DNA of 64,000 nucleotides from Limosilactobacillus pulli. GTDB lineage: Bacteria; Bacillota; Bacilli; Lactobacillales; Lactobacillaceae. The position numbers and the translations under genes were made by a program. The stretch spans positions 1 through 64,000 of the forward strand of contig NZ_CANCWQ010000006.1 in the NCBI RefSeq assembly GCF_947381555.1. The letters are read 5' to 3'. Positions within the stretch are counted from its first letter, which is position 1. Every line of letters starts with the position of its first letter. This document shows, piece after piece, positions 17,700 through 26,706 of this stretch. The notes under the pieces were generated by a model. It worked only from the letters and a program-made list of their open reading frames with translations, was not told the DNA's origin and did not search any database.

Positions 17700-18809
17700 A
17701 TGAGTAAGAAACGAATCATGGTGATTTTGGGGACCCGTCCCGAAGCAATCAAAATGGTTCCGGTAATTAAAGCACTAGAGCTAGCAAGGGATCTTGAACC
17801 GATCGTCGTCGTGACTGCCCAGTACCGTGAAATGCTGGATCAAGTACTCGTGGCCTTTAATGTTGTGCCGGCTTTTGATTTAGATTTAATGAGTGATCAG
17901 CAGACGTTAACCAAAATTACGGTTAGCGTCTTGTTGCAAATGGAGCAGCTGTTCCAAAAGATCAAGCCGGATGCCGTTTTGGTTCATGGTGATACGACCA
18001 CGACATTGGCTGCCAGCTTGGCGGCTTTTTATCAACAGATTCCGGTTGGTCACGTTGAGGCAGGGCTGCGAACCTGGGAAAAATATGATCCTTTTCCTGA
18101 AGAGATCAATCGTCAGCTGACTGATACCATCGCACAGTGGTATTTTGCACCAACCGAACGGAGCCGGCAAAATCTGCTGAAAGAGCATCATAATGACCAG
18201 CAGATATACATAACGGGCACTACCGCCATTGACGTGCTGGCTCACACCATCAAAGATCAATGGCAAATGCCGATTCTTGATCAGATTCAGCCGGATGCCA
18301 AGTTGATTCTTTTAACGATGCATCGTCGTGAGAATCAAGGAGCCCCGATGCAGGAAGCTTTTGATGCCATCAATGATTTTGTTTTAAGCCACCCTGAAGT
18401 TGAAGTTGTTTTTCCGGTTCATTTAAGTCCCAATGTTCAAAAGGCAGCTCATCAAGCGTTTGATGATAATAATCGCGTTCATCTGATTGCACCTTTGAAC
18501 GTTATCGACTTTCACAATTTAGCGGCTCGCAGCTGGCTGATCATGACGGATTCCGGCGGCATTCAAGAAGAAGCACCTTCTCTGGGGAAGCTGGTCTTGG
18601 TTTTGCGTGATACTACTGAACGTCCAGAAGGCGTTGCAGCCGGTACGCTCAAATTGGTCGGTACGGATGCCAAAGAGATTTCAAAATGGCTTAATACATT
18701 TTTGAATGATCCGGCACGCTATGATCAGATGGCCAAAGCTCAAAATCCTTATGGTGACGGCCATGCTGCCGAGCGAATCGTGAACGTTTTGCGTCAGGAA
18801 CTGAATTAA
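17700..18809 (+). CDS. wecB: UDP-N-acetylglucosamine 2-epimerase (non-hydrolysing)
   Basis: Interconverts UDP-GlcNAc and UDP-ManNAc in the cytoplasm, supplying ManNAc units for wall polysaccharide or teichoic-acid linkage. The 369-residue protein has the family motifs GTRPEAIKMVP (residues 11-21), VHGDTTTTLA (about residues 94-103), GHVEAGLRT, PEEINRQLTD, HRRENQG and TDSGGIQEEAP (about residues 282-292). I start at ATG 17700, with ttagga about 9 bases upstream; TTG 17673 would add residues outside the family. It is followed after 15 bases by a secreted low-complexity protein gene. Confidence 0.93.
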   Translation: MSKKRIMVILGTRPEAIKMVPVIKALELARDLEPIVVVTAQYREMLDQVLVAFNVVPAFDLDLMSDQQTLTKITVSVLLQMEQLFQKIKPDAVLVHGDTTTTLAASLAAFYQQIPVGHVEAGLRTWEKYDPFPEEINRQLTDTIAQWYFAPTERSRQNLLKEHHNDQQIYITGTTAIDVLAHTIKDQWQMPILDQIQPDAKLILLTMHRRENQGAPMQEAFDAINDFVLSHPEVEVVFPVHLSPNVQKAAHQAFDDNNRVHLIAPLNVIDFHNLAARSWLIMTDSGGIQEEAPSLGKLVLVLRDTTERPEGVAAGTLKLVGTDAKEISKWLNTFLNDPARYDQMAKAQNPYGDGHAAERIVNVLRQELN

Positions 18810-18824
18810 GAAAGGAAGAAAGTA

Positions 18825-19319
18825 ATGAAGATCTCAAAGCTTTGCAAATATGCAGTTATTCCAGCCGCCATTTTAATTTTATCGCAAACCGTTATCGGTA
18901 AGGCGATTGCCGACACGCTGACACCGGCTGCGGTCAGCTCAACGGCTTCATTTGGCCAGACCGCACAAAAAGGGACGACCGCATCAACTGCTAAGATGGC
19001 AACTAAGGCTCAAGGCGACTCGGTTTCAGGCGATGGCTGGACGATTATTCCTGGCATTCCAGGAGACGGTACGCGGGCAGCGACGGCGGCTACGGCAGCC
19101 ATTGCCGCTACTGCGCCAACCGCCGCTACGGCTGCCACAGCGGCTACTGCCTCAACTGCACCAACCGTGCTAACTTGCACCAATGTGGTTGTAATTGTTG
19201 TCGTTCGAGTTCACTACTTTAGCTGCTACAACTACCGCTACAGCTGCTACCCAGTATTTTCAATGCACCGAACAGCTCGCGTTTACTACGCACATTGTGG
19301 TTGGTTCTCATTCTGCTAA
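18825..19319 (+). CDS. Secreted Ala/Thr-rich low-complexity protein, unusual C-terminus
   Basis: A 164-residue protein with a clear signal peptide (KYAVIPAAILILS, cleavage likely near residue 30, after IADT or similar). A mature part rich in Ala, Thr and Ser follows, with repeated ATAA/PTAAT units at about residues 84-113. The last ~45 residues change abruptly to a Val-, Tyr- and Cys-rich sequence ending CGWFSFC. Another Ala/Thr-coding stretch appears in a different frame around 19220-19260. This suggests repeat slippage or a frameshift, or simply GC-rich repeats that read similarly in all frames. The ribosome site aaggaagaaag is good. No anchoring motif is visible. Confidence 0.6.
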   Translation: MKISKLCKYAVIPAAILILSQTVIGKAIADTLTPAAVSSTASFGQTAQKGTTASTAKMATKAQGDSVSGDGWTIIPGIPGDGTRAATAATAAIAATAPTAATAATAATASTAPTVLTCTNVVVIVVVRVHYFSCYNYRYSCYPVFSMHRTARVYYAHCGWFSFC

Positions 19320-19341
19320 ACAACTATCAAAAGTAACAAAT

Positions 19342-19390
19342 AACGCTGTGTCAAGCTCGATGAAAGCTTAATACAGCGTTATTTATGTTT
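19342..19390 (+). terminator. Terminator of the wecB unit
   Basis: The stem aacgctgt / acagcgtt has an inner agct/agct pairing and a T-rich tail (atttatgttt). Confidence 0.65.
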
Positions 19391-20070
19391 TACAAGATAT
19401 TTTTAAATAAAAAGAACAACAAGGGACCTAATAAGGACGGCAACATATCCAAGGTTTTAAACTCTTTGATCTTTAAGAGTGAAAAACCAGATGCCGCAAT
19501 CAAAAAGCCGCCGACGATCGATTCTTCCACAACAAAAGCATTCGAAAAGAAACTGGCAGATAAAAATTTAGCGATCAAATAGATACCACCGAACCAAATC
19601 AATACAATTGGCGTTTCCAAAAGCATGCCCCAGCCAAAGCCGGTCCCAAAAATAATACCGCATACTAGCGTCAGCATGGCGTTGGTATAAAGCATGGTCT
19701 GATTGCCATTGGTTGCGGCAACGACAGGCCCCAGGATTCCCAAAGCACCAATGCAGTCCAAAAAACTTGCCGTGGCCACGCCTTCACCAAGCTTGGAGGT
19801 AAAGCGCGTGCTGAGCCAGTGGTTAGAGCGGTCATCTAATTGCCAGTATGTCCCTAAAGGAATGCCTACTGCCAGACTGATGATGAACAAAACAGGATAA
19901 TGACTCTTTGGCATATTGCTGATCACCGACTGCAGTCCCACGCCTAAAGCTGCAAAACCCAGGGCAATCCAGAGGGTCTCGATATATTTTTCTTGCAGAA
20001 ACTGCTTGAAAAAACAGCCGATTGCCGTCCCAACGACTACTGCACCAACATTGGCCCAGATTCCGATCAT
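19390..20070 (-). CDS. DUF554 family membrane protein
   Basis: A 226-residue integral membrane protein with about seven hydrophobic segments. It matches DUF554 (YdfK/YqgA-like): the N-terminus IGIWANVGAVVVGTAIGC, FIISLAVGIPLG near residue 92, and SFLDCIGALGILGP near residue 122. Function is unestablished; a transport or channel role is only a guess. The ATG is preceded by gtgaggtttttaac. It faces the wecB unit and its stop lies next to that unit's terminator. Confidence 0.88.
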   Translation of the reverse strand: MIGIWANVGAVVVGTAIGCFFKQFLQEKYIETLWIALGFAALGVGLQSVISNMPKSHYPVLFIISLAVGIPLGTYWQLDDRSNHWLSTRFTSKLGEGVATASFLDCIGALGILGPVVAATNGNQTMLYTNAMLTLVCGIIFGTGFGWGMLLETPIVLIWFGGIYLIAKFLSASFFSNAFVVEESIVGGFLIAASGFSLLKIKEFKTLDMLPSLLGPLLFFLFKNIL

Positions 20071-20234
20071 GTTAAAAACCTCACTTTAAATTGTTGCGCC
20101 GAGCCAAACGGATTCAGCAAAGCACCTTTAAACATACTTAATTATTTTAGCCTATTTAGACTTGATAAAAAAGTAATTGCTATACCCGGGTGAATTGTCC
20201 CAGCTTGGTAATCTGGCCGTCATTCAAACATCAG

Positions 20235-20268
20235 AAAAGGTCAACCGGCGAGCAGATCGCGGTTGACC
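20235..20268 (-). terminator. Terminator of the dipeptidase gene
   Basis: Reading leftwards, the stem ggtcaaccg / cggttgacc is followed by TTTTCTG. Confidence 0.75.
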
Positions 20269-20290
20269 AATTGATTAAGTGAATTAGTGA

Positions 20291-21703
20291 TTATAGATTT
20301 TCATCTGTGTTAAAATTCAAAGGACAGTAATCGGTCATCTTGGTGATCAATTCAAGACTTAATTGACGATAGGCATTCAAAACGTCGGTAGCAAAGTTTT
20401 CAGACTGCCGCGTCAAATAATTGGTCAATTTGGCACCTGCCAGACTGGCTGCTTTTTCGTCAGTTGCTTGAATCATCGCAATTGCCTTGGCATTGCAGTC
20501 TTTTTGCACGTCTCTGAGCATTGGTAGAAAATCATGCAGATGACTGTCAACCAAGACGCTGGCATGCTTAAAGATCCAGTATGCTGAATTGAGCTGAGCT
20601 GGCAGCTTGCCACGCTTATACGGAGCTGGCGTGTCATTGATGTTGCTAAAGAACGGCACAAACGTTGATTCATTGGCAACCCCCATGGCAATCCAGTGAA
20701 TGCTGTTCTTAGAGGCCCGCGACGTCTGCAGAATGTGGGCTTCTTGAGTCTTGGCCAGACTGATTGGACGGTAGCGGTGCTTTTCTTCTTCAGAACCAGT
20801 ACCGATTGGATCAAATGGCGTACCCTCATAATGTGAGCCAAGGTAGGCCTGAGCATCAAAGATTGAAAGCTGACGTTCGGGCTTCATCAAAAACGGCAGC
20901 TCGGTGTCTTCTGGCTGTTCGTTTTGAGCAACTTTGGGACTGAACATTTGGTGCCCATACCAGACGCGCGGTTCGCTGTAGACGGCATCAGAGCGGTCAG
21001 CCGTACCAAAGATCTGACGGAAGTTGAAGGTGCCAGGGTGTGGATTCAGATGATTCTTTTCAACGAATTCCTGAATACCGGGATGGTACATAAAGTTGTC
21101 TGGGTCGTTAAAGTCGATTTCTTGAATTGCCAGTTGGTTGGCAACTACGGCATAGCAGTCATCGGGAATGCGCTGAGCAACCCAGTAGTGACCAGCCCCG
21201 GTTTCCAGATACCAAGCCTCGTCATCATCGGCAAACAAAATACCATTGGTTTCACCGGTGCCGTATTTGGCCACCAGTTGACCCAAACGCTGAACCCCTT
21301 CACGCGCAGTCTTGACGTATGGCAAAACAACGGTAACCATAGCTTCTTCGTTCAAACCTTCTTTAACGAGTGGATCGTATCCTAAAACCAGGTCGTTGGA
21401 ATAGGCACTTTCAGTTGCACTCATCGCTACGCCGTATTCATTGATGCCGGCTTCTTCAAACAGGCCATATTTATCGGTCCATTCTGGGGTAGCCGTATAG
21501 CGGGCGCTGATTTTGGGCAGTGTAAGCTCAAGCTTGGTGTCCTTGGAAATGAATTGTGATGGCATCTCGCCACGAGCATGGACGACCAGACGCTTTGGCC
21601 AGGCTGCCTTGGCATCTTCATTGCGGCCGATCATGATCGAACCATCGCGGCTGGCTTTTTTACCAATCAAGATACTGGTACATGCCGAGAGTTTTTGTGA
21701 CAT
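20291..21703 (-). CDS. pepD: Dipeptidase, peptidase family C69 (PepD type)
   Basis: Cytoplasmic N-terminal nucleophile dipeptidase that splits dipeptides from peptide uptake. In the 470-residue protein the nucleophile Cys is at position 8 (SACTSILIGKKAS), followed by GRNED, the EEAGINEYGVAMSATES region and NGILFADDDEAWYLETGAGHYW, all characteristic of C69. Unlike secreted relatives it lacks a signal peptide. Self-processing after residue 7 would expose Cys8 (known for the family). It is monocistronic, with aagggga before the ATG and its own terminator. Lactobacilli often carry several pepD copies, so the exact paralogue name is open. Confidence 0.9.
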   Translation of the reverse strand: MSQKLSACTSILIGKKASRDGSIMIGRNEDAKAAWPKRLVVHARGEMPSQFISKDTKLELTLPKISARYTATPEWTDKYGLFEEAGINEYGVAMSATESAYSNDLVLGYDPLVKEGLNEEAMVTVVLPYVKTAREGVQRLGQLVAKYGTGETNGILFADDDEAWYLETGAGHYWVAQRIPDDCYAVVANQLAIQEIDFNDPDNFMYHPGIQEFVEKNHLNPHPGTFNFRQIFGTADRSDAVYSEPRVWYGHQMFSPKVAQNEQPEDTELPFLMKPERQLSIFDAQAYLGSHYEGTPFDPIGTGSEEEKHRYRPISLAKTQEAHILQTSRASKNSIHWIAMGVANESTFVPFFSNINDTPAPYKRGKLPAQLNSAYWIFKHASVLVDSHLHDFLPMLRDVQKDCNAKAIAMIQATDEKAASLAGAKLTNYLTRQSENFATDVLNAYRQLSLELITKMTDYCPLNFNTDENL

Positions 21704-21797
21704 ATTCAGGTCCCCTTATTTTGATTTTGTAACTTTATGTATTTATTTTAAACCAAGTAATCAATAAAATTAAACAAAAAGTGGAGGAAATTAAATA

Positions 21798-23627
21798 ATG
21801 GAACAGCTTTCAATGTTTATTATTATGTTTTCAGCCTTGCTGATTCCAATATTGATGGCACGTTTTAAGGTTGCCAGCGTACCAACTGCAGTCGCCGAAA
21901 TCATCGTTGGGATTATTTTGGGCAAGAGCGGCCTTAATCTAGTGGTGCAGACCCGTGACCTGACTTTTTTATCGAGTCTGGGTGTGATTGTCTTGATGTT
22001 TTTGTCCGGGATGGAAATTAATTTCAGTCTGTTCAAAAAACAACCGGGGGTTAAAAGAGATCATCAGTCACCGGTTAATTTGGCGATTGAATCGTTTGCC
22101 GGTATCATGCTGACGGCGTTTGTACTGGCAATGATCCTTAAGATGACAGGGATGTTCAGCGACGTTTTGCTGGCGACGATTATCTTTTCAACAGTGGCGC
22201 TAGGTGTAGTAATTGCAACGCTGAAAGAAAAAGAGATTCTCAGCCGCCCCATGGGACAGACAATTTTACTAACAGCGGTTTTGGGTGAGGTAATTCCGAT
22301 GCTTTCGCTAACGGTCTATGCCTCGATCAATGGTGGCAATGCTGGGCGATTGTGGATGATCGTTTTGCTGTTTTTGGCAGCCATCGTACTCTTGAATCGG
22401 TTCAAGCAGCCCTTTATCTGGTTTAACAAAGTAACCAAAGCGACTACGCAGCTGGATATTCGTTTGGCCTTTTTCTTGATCTTTACGCTGGTAACGCTGG
22501 CCGAAACGGTGGGGGCCGAAAATATCCTGGGAGCCTTTTTAGCCGGGATGGTTATGAAGCTGCTGGAACCAAGCGAGACGACGCAAGATAAGCTGACGTC
22601 AATCGGCTATGGCTTCTTTATTCCGATCTTCTTTTTGATGACCGGTGTTAAATTGAATCTGCGTACGCTGTTGGTCAATCCGCATGCTCTGGCGCTGATT
22701 CCGGTACTGGTAATCTGCTTTGTTTTGGCAAAGTTGACCCCAATGTTGGTGTTCAGACAACGTTTTAATGGTCGTAATGCCTTTGCGGGCGGTTTTTTGC
22801 TGGTAACGACAATTACGCTGGTTTTACCAACGCTGCAAGTTGCCCGTAATCTGCATGCCATCACCAGTACCCAGTCAGATGCTTTTGTGCTGGCGGCTGT
22901 AATCGTCTGCATTATTGCACCAATCGTTTTCAACTCGGTTTATCGACTGGCTCCAGAAGACAAAGTCAAGCAGCGCGTTGTCTTTTTGGGGACCAACGTT
23001 TTCAGTGTTCCAGTGGCTCAACAGCTGTCACGCAACTGGTATGAGGTGCGCATGGTAACTGACAGTAAAGATAACTACAAGACCTACGACAGTGAAGTCA
23101 AGAACCTGACCTATTTGCCGGAACTAAGTGAAGCAGCGCTGGAAAAAGAAAAGCTTTTTAACTGTGACATCATGGCGATTGACTATCTGGACGATGCCAA
23201 AAACTTCCGACTGGCCAAACTGGCTAAGGCACACCATGTCAGCCGCGTGATTGCCGGTCAGAATCAGCGCAATCTGGATGAGGATCAGCGCAACAAACTG
23301 CAAAAACTGGGCGTTGAGATCTTTAACGTCTATAACGTCCAAACGAGCGTTTTAAGAGCGCTGATTGAATCGCCATCAATCATGACGATGCTTAACAGTA
23401 CCGAAGCCGGCCTTTATGAAGTCGTGGTTCGCAATCGTCGCTATACCGGCCAGCAGTTGCAGGCATTGCCGTTTATTGACAAGATAACGGTCAGCCGGAT
23501 TCGTCGTGGCAGTCAGTGGCTGATTCCAAGGGGGACAACGGTGATCGAGCCGGGCGATCACTTGATTTTTACCGGTAAAGCCAGTGACGTGGCCAATATT
23601 CGGGCCGAACTGCGTAAACGCAACTAA
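21798..23627 (+). CDS. CPA2 monovalent cation:proton antiporter with TrkA domains
   Basis: A 609-residue membrane protein. About residues 1-385 form a Na+/H+ exchanger-type domain of 11-12 helices, with AEIIVGIILGKSGL early and ENILGAFLAGMVMKL near residue 238. A cytoplasmic RCK/TrkA-N domain follows (VVFLGTNVFSVPVAQQL, about residues 395-411; the Rossmann glycines are degenerate), then TrkA-C (about residues 520-605). Such KefB-like proteins exchange K+ or Na+ for protons and sense nucleotides through the RCK part. The ATG has gtggaggaaat upstream. It is a single gene with its own terminator. Confidence 0.87.
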   Translation: MEQLSMFIIMFSALLIPILMARFKVASVPTAVAEIIVGIILGKSGLNLVVQTRDLTFLSSLGVIVLMFLSGMEINFSLFKKQPGVKRDHQSPVNLAIESFAGIMLTAFVLAMILKMTGMFSDVLLATIIFSTVALGVVIATLKEKEILSRPMGQTILLTAVLGEVIPMLSLTVYASINGGNAGRLWMIVLLFLAAIVLLNRFKQPFIWFNKVTKATTQLDIRLAFFLIFTLVTLAETVGAENILGAFLAGMVMKLLEPSETTQDKLTSIGYGFFIPIFFLMTGVKLNLRTLLVNPHALALIPVLVICFVLAKLTPMLVFRQRFNGRNAFAGGFLLVTTITLVLPTLQVARNLHAITSTQSDAFVLAAVIVCIIAPIVFNSVYRLAPEDKVKQRVVFLGTNVFSVPVAQQLSRNWYEVRMVTDSKDNYKTYDSEVKNLTYLPELSEAALEKEKLFNCDIMAIDYLDDAKNFRLAKLAKAHHVSRVIAGQNQRNLDEDQRNKLQKLGVEIFNVYNVQTSVLRALIESPSIMTMLNSTEAGLYEVVVRNRRYTGQQLQALPFIDKITVSRIRRGSQWLIPRGTTVIEPGDHLIFTGKASDVANIRAELRKRN

Positions 23628-23636
23628 GATAAAACC

Positions 23637-23686
23637 AAAACAGTGCCACGGCAGGCTGATGATTAAGCTTGCAATGGCACTGTTTT
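23637..23686. terminator. Terminator between the antiporter and a small membrane protein gene
   Basis: A perfect 12 bp stem (aaaacagtgcca / tggcactgtttt) with a long loop can serve both strands. Confidence 0.8.
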
Positions 23687-23726
23687 CATATTACTGAAAG
23701 CTGCCGATAACGGGATGTCAGTTTGA

Positions 23727-23900
23727 TTATTTTTGCTCAAATAAAAGTGCGCAGACAATCATGATAGCAGCCAGGCCCCAGGCAGCCAATTTAAAGATCA
23801 GCAGTCCCTTAGGCGTGGTCTTGATTTCTGGATGGCGTTTCCAGTAGATCGGCATTAAAACGGCCAGCAGCACACAGCCGGTTGCGATTATCCAAAACAT
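23727..23900 (-). CDS. Small membrane protein, unknown
   Basis: A 57-residue protein with two hydrophobic segments (about residues 3-19 and 38-54) separated by a basic loop (WKRHPEIKTTPKG). I recognise no family. I start at ATG 23900, because gaggtg lies 8 bases upstream; the in-frame GTG at 23909 overlaps that ribosome site. It stands alone between two terminated genes. Its size and layout resemble many unannotated LAB membrane peptides. Confidence 0.65.
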   Translation of the reverse strand: MFWIIATGCVLLAVLMPIYWKRHPEIKTTPKGLLIFKLAAWGLAAIMIVCALLFEQK

Positions 23901-24106
23901 ATTAATCACCTCACGTATATTCGTAAAAACTTTACCATATATTCAGCAGGTATTGACAATCATTAATCACCTTTTTGATGATTTACGATTGATAAACCGC
24001 AGCGCAAAAGGTGGTCATTAATTAATGGGGCAATTAATTGCACTGGACAACGAAAATCGATAAACTAGGTTACGTTTGCAAGATTTCATATGGTGGGGGA
24101 AGCTTA

Positions 24107-25285
24107 ATGGAAAAAACATATATTGTTGCTGCCCGGCGAACGCCAATTGGTAAATTTGGCAAGTCTTTAGCGGCCGTTTCTGCCGTGGAGCTTGGCGCAG
24201 TTGCAATCGAAGCCGTCGTCAAAGACAGCGGCGTGACCAAAGAGGCGATTGATCAAGTTTTAATGGGCAACGTAATTCAAGCTGGCGCTGGCCAGAATCC
24301 AGCTCGTCAAGCCGCAGTTAAAGCCGGGTTGGACTATGCCACGCCCGCAATTACGATTAATGACGTCTGCGGCTCTGGATTGTCAAGCGTTAATCTGGCA
24401 GCTAGTCTGATTCAATCAAATCAAGCGCGGATTGTGATCGCCGGTGGGATGGAAAGCATGTCGCGGGCGCCTTATATCTTAAATCAGGCTCGTGGCGGCT
24501 ATCGATTTGGGGATGGACAACTAATCGATGCTTTACAAAAAGATGCCTTGATTGACGTTGAAAACAACTATCCAATGGGAATTACCGCTGAAAACGTTGC
24601 TGAGCTTGATCAAATCAGTCGTCAAGCGCAAGATGAATTTGCCCTGCGCAGTCATCAAAAAGCAGTTGCGGCACAAGCCAGTCATGCGTTTGATCGTGAA
24701 ATTGTCCCAGTCGAGGTTCCAACCCGCAAAGGCACGGTGATTGTTAAAGAAGATGAGGCCCCGCGCGCGGATACCTCACTTGAAGCGCTGCAGAAGCTAA
24801 AGCCGTCATTTACCAGTCAAGGAACGGTTACGGCGGGGAATGCCTCGGGACTTAACGATGGGGCAGCAGTCGTGATGCTGGCTTCTGAATCGGCAGTAAA
24901 ACAATATGGACTGCAGCCTTTAGCCGAGTGGCAAGCCGCGACCCTGGTTGGTATTGACCCGGCCTATATGGGATTAGGGCCAGCCTACGCAATTGAAAAA
25001 TTGTTTAAGGACAATGGTATCAGCCGTGATGATATTGACCTGTATGAAATCAACGAAGCCTTTGCCTCACAATCAGTTGCCTGTCTGCGACGGCTCAAGC
25101 TGGACGAACAGCGTGTCAACCCTCGTGGCGGTGCGTTGGCGCTGGGGCATCCGGTGGGCTGTTCCGGAGCTCGAATTCTGGTGACGCTGATTCATGAAAT
25201 GCATGATCTCGATGCACAGACTGGGATTGCCAGCCTGTGCATCGGTGGCGGCATGGGCGTGGCCTGTCTGATTGAAAAGGCATAG
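24107..25285 (+). CDS. Acetyl-CoA C-acetyltransferase (thiolase)
   Basis: Condenses two acetyl-CoA to acetoacetyl-CoA, the entry to the mevalonate route for isoprenoids in lactobacilli. The 392-residue protein has the acylated Cys88 in NDVCGSGLSS, GGMESMS near residue 110, NEAFASQ near residue 322, GHPVGCSGAR near residue 351 and the second cysteine in SLCIGGGMG. I start at ATG 24107 (tgggggaag upstream), because the longer frame from 24038 adds 23 non-family residues. The downstream pathway enzyme HMG-CoA synthase is at 38488 in another operon. It is monocistronic. Confidence 0.92.
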   Translation: MEKTYIVAARRTPIGKFGKSLAAVSAVELGAVAIEAVVKDSGVTKEAIDQVLMGNVIQAGAGQNPARQAAVKAGLDYATPAITINDVCGSGLSSVNLAASLIQSNQARIVIAGGMESMSRAPYILNQARGGYRFGDGQLIDALQKDALIDVENNYPMGITAENVAELDQISRQAQDEFALRSHQKAVAAQASHAFDREIVPVEVPTRKGTVIVKEDEAPRADTSLEALQKLKPSFTSQGTVTAGNASGLNDGAAVVMLASESAVKQYGLQPLAEWQAATLVGIDPAYMGLGPAYAIEKLFKDNGISRDDIDLYEINEAFASQSVACLRRLKLDEQRVNPRGGALALGHPVGCSGARILVTLIHEMHDLDAQTGIASLCIGGGMGVACLIEKA

Positions 25286-25502
25286 AAAAGACTGATCTTA
25301 AAACAGCCAAAGCTCTTTTGACGAGTCAGGATGTTTCTAAGATCAATGATTGGCTGTTAAATTAGCGTTGCCGGCGTGTCTGAGCAGCTTGGCTCAAAAG
25401 AAGCAATCTGAAGTAATGACTGGTCGAGAATAAACATTGGTAAAGGAATGGAAAAATAGTAAAATACTAATTTAGATGCATAGTTTTGAGAGGATTTTGA
25501 TT

Positions 25503-26138
25503 ATGAAAAAGTCGCGTTGGATTGATTTTGGCGTTGTCTGTGGTTTGTTTTTTCTGGCTTTCATGTTTGCCGTTTTGCGTCATGACTCCCAGATCAAAAC
25601 CATGGACCAGGCTGGCTTTGCTTTAACGATGCCAATCACGGCTATGAAAACTCGCGTCATGCTTTTGATCACCGCATTCGGCTCGCCACAGTTTCTAGGA
25701 CCGGTAACGCTGATAATGATGCTGATTTTATGGTGGAAAAAGCGCCTAGGCGACAGCATGTGGTATGGTGCCATGCAGTTTGTGGGCTATTTGTTGGTGA
25801 TTGCATTTAAGAGCAGTGTGATGCGGTCGCGGCCGGCGCATCAGTTAGAAAAGATTGGCGGCTATAGTTTTCCTAGCGGTCATACCTTTGCCACGGCAAT
25901 TTTTGTTTTAACGCTGCTCGCATTGGTATGGCCACGGCTTAAATCGAGATGGGTCAAGATACTGATTGGTATCATTGGAGCTGGCTGGATCTTTTTGATT
26001 ATGTACTCACGCGTTTATCTACACGTTCACTACGCTAGTGACGTCTGGGCTGGTTTGTTGCTGGCACTTTGCTGGTGGCTGATTGCCAACTCGCAAAAAG
26101 AGCGCTTTATGAATTGGCTGGCTGAAATTCAAAAATAA
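25503..26138 (+). CDS. PAP2-family membrane phosphatase
   Basis: A 211-residue membrane phosphatase of the PAP2 type with about six helices. The three catalytic motifs are present: K-x6-RP (KSSVMRSRP), PSGH (SFPSGHTFA) and SR-x5-H-x3-D (SRVYLHVHYASD). These enzymes dephosphorylate lipid phosphates such as undecaprenyl pyrophosphate or phosphatidylglycerol phosphate on the outer face of the membrane; which one applies here is not decided by sequence. I start at ATG 25503, with gagagga upstream. It is followed by the tRNA-Ser gene. Confidence 0.9.
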   Translation: MKKSRWIDFGVVCGLFFLAFMFAVLRHDSQIKTMDQAGFALTMPITAMKTRVMLLITAFGSPQFLGPVTLIMMLILWWKKRLGDSMWYGAMQFVGYLLVIAFKSSVMRSRPAHQLEKIGGYSFPSGHTFATAIFVLTLLALVWPRLKSRWVKILIGIIGAGWIFLIMYSRVYLHVHYASDVWAGLLLALCWWLIANSQKERFMNWLAEIQK

Positions 26139-26151
26139 TTACTTATCACTC

Positions 26152-26180
26152 TTGTCAAATCTGTAAAAATTCGCTATACT
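26152..26180 (+). promoter_or_regulatory. Promoter of tRNA-Ser
   Basis: TTGTCA (26152-26157) and TATACT (26175-26180) with 17 bases between them, about 18 bases before the tRNA. Confidence 0.75.
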
Positions 26181-26197
26181 GATTAGCGTTGACTTAT

Positions 26198-26286
26198 GGA
26201 GAGTTGGCAGAGTGGTAATGCACCGGACTCGAAATCCGGCGAACCCGTGTTGAGCGGGCGCGCAGGTTCAAATCCTGTACTCTCCT
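26198..26286 (+). tRNA. tRNA-Ser (anticodon CGA)
   Basis: The acceptor stem ggagagt pairs with actctcc. The D arm is gcagagtggtaatgc, and the anticodon stem-loop ccgga-ctCGAaa-tccgg reads UCG serine codons. A long class-II variable arm (gaacccgtgttgagcgggcgc) and the T arm caggttcaaatcctg complete it. The CCA end is not encoded. Confidence 0.95.
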
Positions 26287-26311
26287 TTTTCAGAGACATC
26301 TAAAACTGACT

Positions 26312-26351
26312 AAAACCCCAAAGCCTTGATTTAATAGGTTTTGGGGTTTTT
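26312..26351 (+). terminator. Terminator after tRNA-Ser
   Basis: The stem aaaaccccaaagcct / aggttttggggttttt is followed by T residues. Confidence 0.85.
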
Positions 26352-26706
26352 AGTAATCACCATAAATTGGAAAGTTGGGACACCTAGACACTTGACAATT
26401 TTGGGCCTTTGTCAAATCGGATTGGTGAAGTTCAATTCCCTGCTTCAAAAATGAAGTGGGGAATTTTTTACTACGAAACTGGTTGATACACCGCTCAAAT
26501 TTTCAAAATTATGTAAGACACCACGACTGCTATTTAATTTTTCGACTGAATCATTAAAGCAGTCAGTATATTAAAAAAGAGGATATTGTTAATTATAAAT
26601 AACCAGGGGAATAAGTGAACTTAATGTTTCTTGGATTGTAGAAAATAATAAAAAAACATGGTAATCTTGTATAGATTGATAAATTTGGGAGGATTTAAGA
26701 AATCTT
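26352..26706. other. AT-rich accessory interval behind tRNA-Ser
   Basis: No supported gene. It holds an inverted repeat ttgacaa/ttgtcaa around 26395-26420 and a terminator-like hairpin at about 26434-26467 (attccc..cttc / gaag..ggggaat, then T run), as if it were the worn end of a lost gene or element. No direct repeat of the tRNA 3' end (an att site) was found. Confidence 0.4.

Noticed and set aside
25286..25370. acagccaa / ttggctgt repeat downstream of thiolase as a terminator
   Set aside because: The stem arms are ~50 bases apart and no T run follows, so it does not make a convincing terminator.
26430..26445. gttcaattccctgc resembling a tRNA T arm
   Set aside because: No matching D arm, anticodon arm or acceptor stem around it, so it is not a tRNA or a clear att remnant.
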